A stretch of 64,000 nt of DNA from Ancylobacter polymorphus (GCF_030813495.1 NZ_JAUSUI010000010.1:1-64000), one strand, 5' to 3'. Counted from the stretch's first letter, positions 16,354 to 25,982 are shown. Made by a program: numbers and translations. The notes: generated from the sequence alone by a model not told the origin.

Positions 16354-17691
16354 GTGCTGAACCATGAGGAAAACCAGCTTCTGTGCCGCGTCGAAGGCGA
16401 GGCGCCGATGGGACAGTTGATGCGGCGGCACTGGGTGCCGGCGCTGCTGTCGGAACAGCTCGTCGAGAATGATGGAGCGCCTGTGAAGATACGGCTGTTC
16501 GGCGAGGATCTCGTGGCATTCCGCGATACGGATGGCCGCATTGGCGTGCTGGGCGAGTACTGCCCGCACCGCAAGGCCTCGCTCGCCTTCGGCCGGAACG
16601 AGGAATGCGGCCTGCGCTGCCTCTATCATGGCTGGAAATTCGACGTTGACGGCAATGTGCTGGAGATGGTCTCCGAGCCGGCGGAAAGCGGCTTTGCCGA
16701 GAAGGTCAAGCACAAGGCCTATCCGACGCATGAGGCCGGCGGCTTCGTCTGGGTTTATATGGGCCCCAAGGAGCAGATCCCCGAGTTCGAGGCGCCGCCC
16801 TGGGCGCCGACGCCGGAGGCGAAAGTGTCGATCGTCAAGATCGACCTGCCTTGCAACTGGGCGCAGATCATGGAGGGGCAGATCGATTCCGCCCATTCTT
16901 CCAGCCTGCATTCCTCCGACATGAAGCCCGCCCGGGTCACCACGGCCGGCGCCACCAGCACCCACTGGACCCGACCCTCGACCGACAAGAATCCGCGCAT
17001 CCAGGTGCAGCTGACCAATTACGGCTTCCGCTATGCCGCGATCCGCCGGCCGATCGCCAACGCGCAGACGCACGATTATGTGCGGCTGACCACCTATGTA
17101 GCCCCCTTCACGGCGCTGATCCCGCCCAACGCCTCCTATAATGTCGCCACCGTGATCGTGCCCAAGGACGATGTGTCGAGCTATTTCCACTTCATCGCCT
17201 GGGGCAATGACGACTGCATCGACCAGGAGAGCTGGCGGAAGTTCTGCGTGGCGCAGGTCGGCATCGACCTCGACAAGAACTACAAGCCGGTGCTGCGGAC
17301 CCGCGCGAACAACTATCTGCAGGACCGTCAGGCGATGAAGCTCGGGAACTTCACGGGCGTACCCGGCATCCCGAACCAGGACATCATGATGTGGGAATCC
17401 ATGGGTCCCATCGCCGACCGCACCAGCGAGCGGCTCGGCGCCAGCGATATCGCCATCGTTCAGTTCCGACGCGTGATGATCGATGCAGCGCGCAAGCATG
17501 CCGCCGGCGGCGGCGCGATCGGTCTCCTCGCGCCTCATATTCCGCAGGCGAAACTGCGCTCCTACCAGGGGATTGTCCCCAAGAACGAGGACTGGCGAAA
17601 GCTCGGCGCCTCAAACGAGGAGATCGCCATGTTCGACGGTCTCGAGCAGGACGAGACCGAAGCCGAGATGGCGGCGGCGGCAAACAGCTGA
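16354..17691 (+). CDS. Phthalate 4,5-dioxygenase, oxygenase subunit (Rieske non-heme iron)
   Basis: The catalytic subunit, 445 residues, that adds dioxygen to phthalate to give the cis-4,5-dihydrodiol. The Rieske ligands are Cys70/His72 and Cys89/His92 (YCPHRKASL..CLYHGWKF). The mononuclear iron site shows the triad-type pattern MEGQIDSAHSSSLHSS with Asp178, His181 and His186. The N-terminus LNHEENQLLCRVEGEAPMGQ is characteristic of the phthalate dioxygenase (alpha-only) class. The start is a GTG with GGAGG eight bases upstream. Next to it are the matching reductase and dihydrodiol dehydrogenase genes, divergent, and the decarboxylase gene lies at 32596. Other meta-carboxylated aromatic acids are possible substrates. 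Confidence 0.9.
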   Translation: MLNHEENQLLCRVEGEAPMGQLMRRHWVPALLSEQLVENDGAPVKIRLFGEDLVAFRDTDGRIGVLGEYCPHRKASLAFGRNEECGLRCLYHGWKFDVDGNVLEMVSEPAESGFAEKVKHKAYPTHEAGGFVWVYMGPKEQIPEFEAPPWAPTPEAKVSIVKIDLPCNWAQIMEGQIDSAHSSSLHSSDMKPARVTTAGATSTHWTRPSTDKNPRIQVQLTNYGFRYAAIRRPIANAQTHDYVRLTTYVAPFTALIPPNASYNVATVIVPKDDVSSYFHFIAWGNDDCIDQESWRKFCVAQVGIDLDKNYKPVLRTRANNYLQDRQAMKLGNFTGVPGIPNQDIMMWESMGPIADRTSERLGASDIAIVQFRRVMIDAARKHAAGGGAIGLLAPHIPQAKLRSYQGIVPKNEDWRKLGASNEEIAMFDGLEQDETEAEMAAAANS

Positions 17692-17725
17692 GTGGCGCAA
17701 AGAACGGACAGCGAGGACGTATTCA

Positions 17726-19195
17726 ATGCACCATTCCTTTCCGGCGCCGAGCGGGCGCAGCCTTTATGTCGGCGGCGCCTGGCATCATCCGAGCGCGGGG
17801 CGTTACGTCGAAACCTTCAATCCCGGCCTCAACGAGCCGATCTGCGAGGTAGCAGACGCGACGGCGGCCGACATTGATGCCGCCGTGGCGGCGTCGCGAG
17901 CGGCATTCGGCGTGTGGCGGGACGTTGCACCGCTGGAGCGCGGACGAATCCTGAAGGGCGTCGCCGAAGTCGTGCGCAAGAATGCGCGCGAGCTCGCGGC
18001 ACTCGACGCGGCCAATTGCGGAAATCCGGTGAAGGAAATGCTGGGCGACGCGGCCATCGCGGCCGCCCAGCTCGAGTTCTTCGCCGGACTGGTGACCGAG
18101 ATGAAGGGCGACACCATTCCCATGGGCCCAGATGCGTTGAACGTCACGGTCCGCCAGCCCCTGGGGGTCGTCGCGCGCATCCTGGCCTTCAATCACCCCT
18201 TCATGTTCTGCGCCGGCAAGATGGCGGCGCCGCTCGCCGCGGGAAATGCGGTCATCATCAAGCCGCCGGAACAGGCGCCGCTGTCGTCGCTTCGTCTCGC
18301 GGAGCTGGTGCACGACCTGTTGCCAAAAGGCGTGTTGAGCGTGATCCCGGGAGGACGCGACGCCGGGGCGGCGCTCGCCTCTCATCCGGGTGTCGACAAG
18401 GTGGCGATCATCGGCAGCGTCGGCGCCGGACGCGCGGTGATGAAGGCGGCCAGCGATACGCTGAAGCCCGTCCTGCTCGAGCTCGGCGGCAAGAACGCCT
18501 TGCTCGCCTTTGCGGATGCCGATCCCGAGCAGATCGCCGATGCCATAATCGGCGGCATGAACTTCACCTGGTGCGGTCAGTCCTGCGGCTCGACCAGCCG
18601 GGCGTTCCTGCACAAGGACATCTACGAGGACGTCCTCGCCCGACTGCCGGAAAAGGCAGGGCGCTTCGTTCCGGGCATTCCGACCGACGACGCCACGACG
18701 ATGGGCGCGATCATCAGCAAGGTCCAGCATGATCGCGTCATCAGCTACATCGCCTCCGCCAGGGAAGAAGGGGCGCGGCTCATCACGGGCGGCGGCGTGC
18801 CCGCCGATCCGGCACTCCAGCGCGGGTTCTACATTGAGCCGACCATCTTTGCCGACGTAACGCCGACGATGCGGATCGCCCGCGAGGAGATATTCGGCCC
18901 GGTGCTGGCGGTTTCGCCATGGGACGACGAGGAGACGCTAGTGCAAAACGTCAACGCTCTCGAATATGGACTGACCTGCTCGATCTGGACGAATGATCTT
19001 CTGAAGGCGCATCGGACCGCCATGGCCGTCGAAGCCGGCTTCGTCTGGATCAACGAGGTTTCCAGGCACTTCCTCGGTGCCCCCTTCGGCGGATGGAAGC
19101 AGTCCGGCATCGGCCGGGAAGAATGCCTTGGCGAGCTGATCTCGTTCACCCAGGAAAAGAACATCCATATCAGCCTCAAGCCGAAAACGCGGTAG
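17726..19195 (+). CDS. NAD(P)-dependent aldehyde dehydrogenase
   Basis: A 489-residue enzyme of the ALDH superfamily. NHPFMFCAGKMAAPLAAGN and VIIKPPEQAP form the cofactor region, LLELGGKNALLAF holds the conserved Glu (about residue 255), and TWCGQSCGSTSRAFLH the catalytic Cys (about 285-290). EIFGPVLAVSPW is also typical. The ATG at 17726 follows the oxygenase stop by 34 bases, so it is cotranscribed. Aldehyde oxidation is not part of the standard phthalate to protocatechuate route. The gene may serve a side chain, for instance an aldehyde released by the ThDP enzyme encoded next. Confidence 0.88.
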   Translation: MHHSFPAPSGRSLYVGGAWHHPSAGRYVETFNPGLNEPICEVADATAADIDAAVAASRAAFGVWRDVAPLERGRILKGVAEVVRKNARELAALDAANCGNPVKEMLGDAAIAAAQLEFFAGLVTEMKGDTIPMGPDALNVTVRQPLGVVARILAFNHPFMFCAGKMAAPLAAGNAVIIKPPEQAPLSSLRLAELVHDLLPKGVLSVIPGGRDAGAALASHPGVDKVAIIGSVGAGRAVMKAASDTLKPVLLELGGKNALLAFADADPEQIADAIIGGMNFTWCGQSCGSTSRAFLHKDIYEDVLARLPEKAGRFVPGIPTDDATTMGAIISKVQHDRVISYIASAREEGARLITGGGVPADPALQRGFYIEPTIFADVTPTMRIAREEIFGPVLAVSPWDDEETLVQNVNALEYGLTCSIWTNDLLKAHRTAMAVEAGFVWINEVSRHFLGAPFGGWKQSGIGREECLGELISFTQEKNIHISLKPKTR

Positions 19196-19427
19196 GATAC
19201 TGCCGGCTCGATCAGATCGGTTGATCCGCATCGCCATCGGCACCTGTGCCGATCGGTGGCGCATCGCCGAGCCGCTCCCTGAACCCTCAGCTCACTCCCT
19301 CGCCCAAAGGGAGCGAGCTTTCTGCCAGACATATCTCATCGTTCCCGTCGCGACACGGCTGTGAGAGAACGCCGGCAACGCTGCGCCGAGCAGCACCAAG
19401 AAATGGCACGATGCGACGGAGGAAACC

Positions 19428-21215
19428 GTGACGAATTCTGCGATGTCGGAGATCGACGCTCCGCTGCCGTCGGGCGACAATGGAGTCTGGGGCAGCGACG
19501 TCGTCGCCGGGATGCTGCGCCTCCTCGACATTCCCTATGTCGCCTTGAACCCCGGATCGAGCTTCCGCGGACTCCACGACAGCATCGTCAACCATCTCGG
19601 CAACCAGCGGCCGCAGATGCTGCTGTGCCTGCACGAAGAGCATGCCGTCGCTGTGGCCCATGGCTATGCCAAGGTCACCGGGAAGCCGATGGGCGTGATC
19701 CTGCACAGCAATGTTGGACTGATGCACGGCGCCATGGCGATCTACAATGCCTGGTGCGACCGCGTGCCGATGCTGATCCTGGGAGCCACAGGACCGGTCG
19801 ATGCCGCCGAGCGCAGGCCCTGGATCGACTGGCTTCACACAGCGAAGGATCAGGGCGCCCTGATCCGCCCGTATGTGAAATGGGATGATCAGCCCGTCTC
19901 GGTTCCCGCCATGATCGAGGCGCTCATTCGCGCGGCGAACGTCACGCGCACGGCGCCGATGGCGCCGGCCTATGTGTGCCTGGACGTCTCCATGCAGGAA
20001 CAGCGTCTCGATGAACTGCCCGCACTGCCGGCTCCAGGGCGGTTCGCGGCCCCGTCCCCGTCCGTGCCGGGGCGAGCCGACGTCCGGTCGGCGGCGGACA
20101 TGCTCGCGCGCGCGGCCAAGCCGGTGATCCTGTTCGGGAGAGTGTCCCGCAGCGGCAGTGACTGGGCGCGCCGCGTCGCACTCGCCGAGAAGCTCGGCGC
20201 CTGCGTTCTGACGGATATCAAGGTCGGGGCAGCATTTCCGACCGATCACCCGCTGCACGCGGCAAAGCCAGGCTTCTTTCTCGACGAGGCGGCGGCGGCG
20301 ACGATCCGGAACGCAGACCTGATCCTCGCCTTCGACTGGGTCGACCTCAGCGGCACGCTGCGCCAGGCCGGCGATATCGCAGAAGCCCAGATCATCAACG
20401 TTTCGCTTGATCATCACCTTCACAATGGCTGGAGCATGGATCATCAGGCGCTGGCACCGGCACATTTGCATCTCGTCGGCGATCCCGATCTGGTCTTGCA
20501 TTTGATCGCGGACGAACTCGGTGCCGAGCCGGGCCTCGATCCTGCCGTGCTTCCGGCGGCGCCGGCCTTGAAATTGGCGGAAGACAGGCCGCTCGACATC
20601 GTCTCGCTGGCAGCCACAATGGGCGAGGCTTTCAGGGACCAGGTGATTTCCCTCGTCCGGCTGCCTTTGGGCTGGGCGGGCGACAGCTGGCATTTCCGCC
20701 ACCCGCTCGACTATCTGGGCACCGACGGCGGGGCCGGCATCGGCTCGGGGCCGGGCATGCTGGTCGGAGCCGCGCTCGCGCTGGCCGGATCCGAGCGGCT
20801 GCCGGTGGCGGTGCTGGGAGACGGCGACACGATGATGGGAATATCGGCGCTCTGGACCGCCGCGCACTACAAGCTGCCCTTCCTCGCCATCGTCGCGAAC
20901 AACCGCTCGTTCTACAATGACGAGATCCATCAGGAGCGTGTCGCCCTGACGCGCCATCGTCCCGTAGAGAACAAATGGATCGGCCAGCGGATCGACGAGC
21001 CCGATATCGATATCGCGGCGATCGCGCGTGCGCAGGGTCTGGTCGGGCTGGGACCCGTGTCGACGGCCGGTGAACTCGCGGCAGCGCTTGCCGAAGGGTT
21101 GAAGGCGGCTAGGTCCGGCTCACCGGTCGTGATCGACGCCCGGATTGTGCCCGGATACAGCCCCGCCATGGCCGCAGGCATGACGCGGCAAGGCGCGAGC
21201 CCGGTCGAGGCTTAG
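19428..21215 (+). CDS. ThDP-dependent enzyme (benzoylformate decarboxylase/acetolactate synthase-like)
   Basis: A 595-residue thiamine-diphosphate enzyme with the usual order: PYR domain (LHEEHAVAVAHGYAKVTGKP with the activating Glu, about residues 67-87), a central domain, and a PP domain with the ThDP/Mg motif AVLGDGDTMMGISALW and about 30 residues later NNRSFYNDE. GTG start with GGAGG 5 bases before it. Members decarboxylate 2-oxo acids or ligate aldehydes. Lying behind an aldehyde dehydrogenase gene, a benzoylformate-decarboxylase-like role (2-oxo acid to aldehyde, then to acid) is a reasonable guess. The central part differs enough from the known enzymes that I do not name a substrate. 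The 232 bases before it hold no gene. Confidence 0.8.
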   Translation: MTNSAMSEIDAPLPSGDNGVWGSDVVAGMLRLLDIPYVALNPGSSFRGLHDSIVNHLGNQRPQMLLCLHEEHAVAVAHGYAKVTGKPMGVILHSNVGLMHGAMAIYNAWCDRVPMLILGATGPVDAAERRPWIDWLHTAKDQGALIRPYVKWDDQPVSVPAMIEALIRAANVTRTAPMAPAYVCLDVSMQEQRLDELPALPAPGRFAAPSPSVPGRADVRSAADMLARAAKPVILFGRVSRSGSDWARRVALAEKLGACVLTDIKVGAAFPTDHPLHAAKPGFFLDEAAAATIRNADLILAFDWVDLSGTLRQAGDIAEAQIINVSLDHHLHNGWSMDHQALAPAHLHLVGDPDLVLHLIADELGAEPGLDPAVLPAAPALKLAEDRPLDIVSLAATMGEAFRDQVISLVRLPLGWAGDSWHFRHPLDYLGTDGGAGIGSGPGMLVGAALALAGSERLPVAVLGDGDTMMGISALWTAAHYKLPFLAIVANNRSFYNDEIHQERVALTRHRPVENKWIGQRIDEPDIDIAAIARAQGLVGLGPVSTAGELAAALAEGLKAARSGSPVVIDARIVPGYSPAMAAGMTRQGASPVEA

Positions 21216-21718
21216 GGATCGACGCCGTCGTCCCCGGTCGAAACTTCGGCCAGATTGCTCTGGACGGTGGCGAGATAGCGCAGGAAGCGGACCTTGTCCT
21301 CCGCGCTGAACCCGGCGGTGGCGCGTTCGACGACCTCGATCGCGAAGGGCATCATCACCTCCTTCAGCGCATGACCCTTCGCGGTGAGCAACACGTTCAG
21401 CTTGCGCCGGTCGGTGTCGTCGCGCTCGCGCGTGATCAGGCCGGCGCGTTCCATCGCGATGAGGGCTGTAAGGGTCGTCGGCTCCATCGTGCCGATCCGG
21501 CGCGACAACTCGCGCTGGGTCAAGCCGTCCTCCTGCCACAGCGCACGCAGGAAGTACCACATGCCAGGCGTCACGCCGTAAGGCTCGATCTTCGACTGGA
21601 GATAGCGCTGCGTGGCGCGGTTGGCCATGCGCAGCTGATAGCCGACGCTGCTTTCGAACGGGAGCTCGATCGGAGACGGCCTCCGCGGATTGTGGGCAGC
21701 CCTGCTTGTACCGGCCAT
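21212..21718 (-). CDS. MarR-family transcriptional regulator
   Basis: A 168-residue winged-helix protein. LTQRELSRRIGTMEPTTLTA is the recognition helix region and RAGLITRERDDTDRRKLNVL the wing with the DRR motif (about residues 72-115). Its gene ends 4 bases inside the end of the convergent ThDP-enzyme gene. It is the nearest regulator to the phthalate dioxygenase genes and a candidate for binding the palindrome at 16291-16308; no copy of that palindrome lies before its own start. The ligand is unknown, with phthalate or a pathway intermediate likely. Confidence 0.85.
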   Translation of the reverse strand: MAGTSRAAHNPRRPSPIELPFESSVGYQLRMANRATQRYLQSKIEPYGVTPGMWYFLRALWQEDGLTQRELSRRIGTMEPTTLTALIAMERAGLITRERDDTDRRKLNVLLTAKGHALKEVMMPFAIEVVERATAGFSAEDKVRFLRYLATVQSNLAEVSTGDDGVDP

Positions 21719-21990
21719 CAGTCTTCCAATTCGATTGCAGCTCCGCGGCCACTATAGCCGGTTGGGAGAGCATTCATCCACCATGGGCGGCATGGCTGGC
21801 CCACAGCCAAATGTTTGAGAGAGCAAGCGAGATAATCTTGGACCTCAAACGGTGGTCCTCGTACCTTCAGAACCAAGCAGGCCGCAACATGACAAGGGCC
21901 GCGTCTTAGGGAAGGTCGAATGCTGCCAGCCGACAGATGCCACCCAGGACCGGTGCGCTGGGCTCCACGAGGGAGCTCGGCACGCGGGCG

Positions 21991-22884
21991 ATGCCCATGA
22001 GCGACAGCAAGCCAGAGGACAACAGGGACATGCGTGCATCTTCTGCCAACCTGCGTCTCGCGCCCGCCGAGATCGCCGAGACCGACCTGATCATCGACGG
22101 CGTTTCGAAGCGCTTCAATACGCGGGAGGGCACGGTCACTGCGGTTGACGGCATGTCCTTCTCCATCGAGCGGGGAGAATTCGTCTCGATCATCGGCCCT
22201 TCTGGCTGCGGCAAATCGACGATCTTCAGTATCCTGGGAGGCCTTGTCCGCAGCTTTGACGGGCGTGTTACCGTCAATGGCGAGGAGATCTCCGGACCTC
22301 ACCCCGCGATCGGAATGGTGTTCCAGGAGGAATCGACCTTTCCCTGGCGCACGGTTATCGACAATGTCGCCTTTCCGCTGGAAGTGCAGGGCGTCGCCAA
22401 GGCCCAACGATACGAGATCGCGCGCCGATTCATCGACATGGTCGGTCTGGCCGGGTTCGAACAGCGCTATCCGTCCGAGCTCTCCGGAGGCATGCGCCAG
22501 CGCGTCGCCATCGCGCGTACGCTCGTGTTCGAGCCCAAGATATTGCTGATGGACGAGCCCTTTGCGGCCCTGGACGAGCAGACGAGGCTGCTCCTCGGCG
22601 ACAAGGTTCTCAAGATCCAGCAGGACCTGCGTCAGACCACGCTGCTCATCACGCACAACATTACCGAAGCGGTACAGCTTTCCGACCGCGTCATCATCAT
22701 GACGTTCCGTCCCGGGAGGGTGAAGCGTATCGTCGATATCCGCCTGCCTCGTCCGCGTCATGGCGATGTCGTCAGCAGCGAGGCCTTCGGTCGCTATGTC
22801 GCCGAGATCTGGAGTGATCTGCGCGAAGAGGCCTCGCGCGGCATGGCGGAAACAGAAGCCGGCGCTCGCCAGAGCAAGGCCTGA
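21991..22884 (+). CDS. ABC transporter ATP-binding protein (nitrate/taurine type)
   Basis: The ATPase of a nitrate/sulfonate/taurine-type importer, about 297 residues. Walker A is GPSGCGKST, the Q-loop is VFQEESTFPW, the signature is LSGGMRQRVAIART, and Walker B is ILLMDEPFAALDE, then THNITEAVQLSDR. Several ATGs (21937, 21991, 21997, 22030) could be the start; none has a strong ribosome-binding site, and homology begins near residue 30 from the one chosen. The permease gene follows after 3 bases. No binding protein is encoded with this pair, so it may be energised with one of the orphan binding proteins at 9275 or 33667. The 270 bases before it hold no gene. Confidence 0.87.
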   Translation: MPMSDSKPEDNRDMRASSANLRLAPAEIAETDLIIDGVSKRFNTREGTVTAVDGMSFSIERGEFVSIIGPSGCGKSTIFSILGGLVRSFDGRVTVNGEEISGPHPAIGMVFQEESTFPWRTVIDNVAFPLEVQGVAKAQRYEIARRFIDMVGLAGFEQRYPSELSGGMRQRVAIARTLVFEPKILLMDEPFAALDEQTRLLLGDKVLKIQQDLRQTTLLITHNITEAVQLSDRVIIMTFRPGRVKRIVDIRLPRPRHGDVVSSEAFGRYVAEIWSDLREEASRGMAETEAGARQSKA

Positions 22885-22887
22885 CAG

Positions 22888-23649
22888 ATGAGATACCTGA
22901 CCCTCCTACCCCTATTCTTCGGCTTGGCCAGCGTCGCCATCTTCCTCGGTTGCGTCGAGCTGCTGCTGACCTTCGGTCTCCTCAACCAGTTCGTCATCCC
23001 GTTTCCCTCGGCGGTGCTCGGCAGCTTCGGCCGGTTGTTCGCCGAGGAACAGCTTTTCCATCGTCTGGTGCTGACGGGCACGGAAGCCCTGGCAGCGAGC
23101 GTGCTGGTCAGCCTGTTTGGCATCTCCATCGGCGTGCTGCTGCACCGATGCCGGGTGTTGCAGCTCGCGACGGAGCCCTGGATTGCGGCCATTACCGCAG
23201 CTCCGATCGTCTTGGCCTATCCGCTCTTTCTGGTCATGTTCGGTCGCAGCGCCGTCACCATCGTGGCGATGGGTTTTTTCGCCGGCCTGGCGCCTGTCAT
23301 CCTCAAGACGCTTGAAGGCTTGAACGGGGTCCGGAAAAGCTTCATCAATGTCGGCCACAGCTACAAGCTGACGCCCGCGCAGCTTTTCTGGAAGATTGAA
23401 TTGCCGGCCGCCGTCCCGACGATCTTTGTAGGCGTTCGCCTCGGGTTGGTCTTCGCTCTCATCAACCTGATCGGCGTCGAATTCCTCATTAATTTCGGAG
23501 GCCTCGGCCAGCTCGTCAATGATCTCGCCGAGCGCTACGATCTGCCGGGCGTATTCGCGACGATCGTCTTCGTCATCCTTGTAAGTGTCGTGATCTTCTC
23601 GGCGCTGGAACGCATGGAGCGCTGGTTCCGGCCCGCGGACCGAAGCTGA
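22888..23649 (+). CDS. ABC transporter permease (nitrate/taurine type)
   Basis: An inner-membrane permease of 253 residues with about six hydrophobic segments. The cytoplasmic coupling loop, which docks on the ATPase, is around VRKSFINVGHSYKLTPAQLF with the following ELPAAVPTIFVGVRLGLVFA (about residues 148-190), the EAA-like signature of this permease class. Separated from the ATPase gene by 3 bases and from the following LysR gene by 19 bases. Its ligand is unknown, but the setting among phthalate genes suggests an aromatic carboxylate. Confidence 0.85.
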   Translation: MRYLTLLPLFFGLASVAIFLGCVELLLTFGLLNQFVIPFPSAVLGSFGRLFAEEQLFHRLVLTGTEALAASVLVSLFGISIGVLLHRCRVLQLATEPWIAAITAAPIVLAYPLFLVMFGRSAVTIVAMGFFAGLAPVILKTLEGLNGVRKSFINVGHSYKLTPAQLFWKIELPAAVPTIFVGVRLGLVFALINLIGVEFLINFGGLGQLVNDLAERYDLPGVFATIVFVILVSVVIFSALERMERWFRPADRS

Positions 23650-23668
23650 GGACGTTCGGTCTGGAACG

Positions 23669-24682
23669 ATGGCGACGCCGGCGGTCGATTGCCGAGCCGC
23701 CGCGTTGGACATCATAATGCGGACGGGCGAACCGTGCCGTCGGGAGGCCGCGATCAATCTGCGACAGCTTCGATATTTTGTCCGCATTGCCGAGGTCGGC
23801 AACATCACCAAGGCCGCCGAGGAGTTGAACGTGGCACAGCCCGCCCTCGGCCTGCAGATTCGCCAGCTTGAGCAGGAATTGCAGACCGGGCTGCTGGTTC
23901 GGCACTCGCGCGGCGTCGTGCTGACCGAGGCCGGAAAGCTCTTGCTGGAGAGGGCTCGACGCCTGCTGCAGGATGTTGACGATATCCGACGCGATGTCCT
24001 GGCGTTGTCCGACGTCGACCAGGAAGTGCTGTCCCTTGGCCTGACACCCAGCATCATGCTGCAGATCGGTCCGGACATGCTGCTCGACGCCAAGAATATG
24101 ATTCCGACGGTTTCTCTCAGTCTGGTCGAGGAGCTCAGCTACGGTCTCGTGCTCTCGCTCGAACGCGGAGAGGTCAACTACGCATTCGCCTATGGCGTCG
24201 ACCAGGCACGACCAGGGGTGGAGCGCCGGCCCATTCTGGAAGAGGAATTGCTCTTCATCCGGCCCGCGACCGACGCGGTCATCCCTGAGACAACCACGCT
24301 TGCCGAGGCATTGACGCATGAGCTGGTGCAGGCAGGGGAGCGGGACATGGTGCAGCAACTGCTGAGGACCGCGGCGGAAAAGTTCTCGTTGAGCCCCCGC
24401 ATCCTCTACGAGGCGCAGTCGATCCCGGCAATGCGGACGCTCGTCGTGCGGGGTGCCGCGGCAAGCTTCATGCCCTATGGGACGGCCGTTGAGGAACTGC
24501 GCACCGGCAAGCTGGTGATGCAAAGGATAACGGACGTACCCCTCAGGCGGACCCTCTATCTGATCAAGCCGACCAATGCTCCCGCCTTCAAGCAGCAGGA
24601 TGCCATCGATAGCTTCCTCGAGTCGGTCGTGCAGCGCCTGCTCGAATCTCTCGGAGCATTGGCGCGCCGCGTTGGTACGTGA
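23669..24682 (+). CDS. LysR-family transcriptional regulator
   Basis: A LysR-type regulator whose recognisable homology begins at NLRQLRYFVRIAEVGNITKA and AAEELNVAQPALGLQIRQLE, followed by RHSRGVVLTEAGKLLLERAR (total up to 337 residues). The N-terminal 28 residues before this are unusual; the true start may be the ATG at 23717 (MRTGEPCRREA). It lies 19 bases after the permease gene on the same strand. It is related to the LysR protein at 25990-26919: both share QIRQLE, TSRGV/HSRGV and V..GLTPS blocks. It may regulate the importer or the neighbouring dehydrogenase gene. Confidence 0.82.
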   Translation: MATPAVDCRAAALDIIMRTGEPCRREAAINLRQLRYFVRIAEVGNITKAAEELNVAQPALGLQIRQLEQELQTGLLVRHSRGVVLTEAGKLLLERARRLLQDVDDIRRDVLALSDVDQEVLSLGLTPSIMLQIGPDMLLDAKNMIPTVSLSLVEELSYGLVLSLERGEVNYAFAYGVDQARPGVERRPILEEELLFIRPATDAVIPETTTLAEALTHELVQAGERDMVQQLLRTAAEKFSLSPRILYEAQSIPAMRTLVVRGAAASFMPYGTAVEELRTGKLVMQRITDVPLRRTLYLIKPTNAPAFKQQDAIDSFLESVVQRLLESLGALARRVGT

Positions 24683-25073
24683 TGGCCGCCTGCGTTGATG
24701 CAGCCGCTTCAGCTGTCGAGCCTGCGGTTCGGAGAACCGACAGGATTCCCGTGATCGCAGGTCCGCCGCATCGTCTGGTCGACTTGTTGCAGACTCGGCC
24801 CTCCTCTCGCGATCGCTTCGGCGTGCTGGCGTTTTCCGCACAAGGCCCATTGTCGGAAACGCCGGTCGGGGCCGATCTGCGGCCTACGCGGGCGTTTCGA
24901 AATAGAAGGGTTGCTTGCGTGGTCTTGACGTTTCCTCGCCAGTTTGAGGGCGCGGCCTTGTACCCGACCGGGAGAGCTAGAAGAGAACTTGCTCGCGGGG
25001 CGCGGAAAATTGTCCTTCACCACATTTTGCTGCGGAATAACAATACAGAGTTCCAGTGTGGTCGAGCAGAACG
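24683..25073. other. Intergenic stretch, nothing recognised
   Basis: About 390 bases between a LysR gene and a dehydrogenase gene. Short frames exist on both strands but none has a ribosome-binding site or recognisable protein. The right part (24990-25060) is less GC-rich, with TTGCTGCGGAATAACAATAC, and may hold the promoter of the dehydrogenase gene. No clear palindrome was seen. Confidence 0.5.
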
Positions 25074-25982
25074 ATGATATCGCGTGGTGTGGATGTTCCG
25101 GTGATTGGTTTTCTCGGGCTAGGGGCCCTCGGGGCACCGATCGCCCGAAGGCTGGCGGGTGCGCGCTCGATCGTCGCCTTCGATCCGGCTCCTGCGCGGC
25201 TGTCCGGTTTAGCGACAGGGATAGAACATTTGGATTCGCCAAAGGATGTGGCGGATCGCGCCGACATTGTATTCGCGTGTCTGGTAGAGGAACGACACCA
25301 CCGCGACGCTCTCTTCGGAGGTAATGGAGTCCTGCATGGCCAGCGCTGCAAGCACTATGTCCACCTGGGGACCAGCGGTTCACCGTTCATCGAGGAGTTG
25401 GACAGACGGTTGTCAGCCGGAGGGATCGCGACGGTCGACGCCCCGGTAACCGGCGGCCCGCCAAAAGCCCGCGCGGGTGAATTGACGACCATCGTTTCGG
25501 GCGTCACCGGAAGCGTCGCCTTTGTAAGGGAAGCGATGTCCCGGTACAGCAGCAAGATCGTCGTCGCCGGCGACAAGCCGGGCCGTGCCCAAACCCTCAA
25601 GCTCGTCAACAATGCGATCGCGCTGACGAATCTGGTTGCGGCCTGTGAAGCCATGGTGATTGGCGCGAAGGCCGGCATCCCAGCCGATACGATGCTGGAC
25701 GTCATCAACAGCGGTAGCGGCCAAAATAGTGCGACGCTGGGCAAGCTTCCCCATCACATCCTGCCGCGCTCCTTTGATTTCGGCGCGACGCTGGCGGTCG
25801 TGATCAAGGATCTCGAATTGTTCCTGGCCGAACCGGCCGCTTGCGCGGCGACGCTGACCGACACCTGCCGCAGTGCCCTACAGGCCTTTCGGCGCGCAAA
25901 AGACGAGGGCGTCGAGATTGATGATCTGACCGCCGTGGTACGGCCAATGGAACGCCGCGCGGGCATCGAACTCGGGCGGTAG
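25074..25982 (+). CDS. NAD(P)-dependent beta-hydroxyacid dehydrogenase family oxidoreductase
   Basis: A roughly 302-residue member of the 6-phosphogluconate/3-hydroxyisobutyrate dehydrogenase family. VIGFLGLGALGAPIARRL is the Rossmann GxGxxG start, DAPVTGGPPKARAGELTTIV the substrate-binding signature (normally DAPVSGG), and LKLVNNAIALTNLVAACEAM holds the catalytic Lys (about residue 172). Start chosen at the ATG of MISRGVDVPV; a further ATG lies 18 bases upstream. It is convergent with a LysR gene 8 bases beyond its stop. Its substrate is probably a short 3-hydroxy acid or semialdehyde; a link with phthalate breakdown is not obvious. Confidence 0.82.
   Translation: MISRGVDVPVIGFLGLGALGAPIARRLAGARSIVAFDPAPARLSGLATGIEHLDSPKDVADRADIVFACLVEERHHRDALFGGNGVLHGQRCKHYVHLGTSGSPFIEELDRRLSAGGIATVDAPVTGGPPKARAGELTTIVSGVTGSVAFVREAMSRYSSKIVVAGDKPGRAQTLKLVNNAIALTNLVAACEAMVIGAKAGIPADTMLDVINSGSGQNSATLGKLPHHILPRSFDFGATLAVVIKDLELFLAEPAACAATLTDTCRSALQAFRRAKDEGVEIDDLTAVVRPMERRAGIELGR

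Noticed and set aside
19287-20957. A 556-codon minus-strand frame
   Set aside because: It mirrors the ThDP-enzyme gene, which has the full PYR and PP motifs; the antisense frame shows no domain.
24709-25383. A 224-codon minus-strand gene in the gap before the dehydrogenase
   Set aside because: No ribosome-binding site, no homology, and it runs into the dehydrogenase gene antisense.
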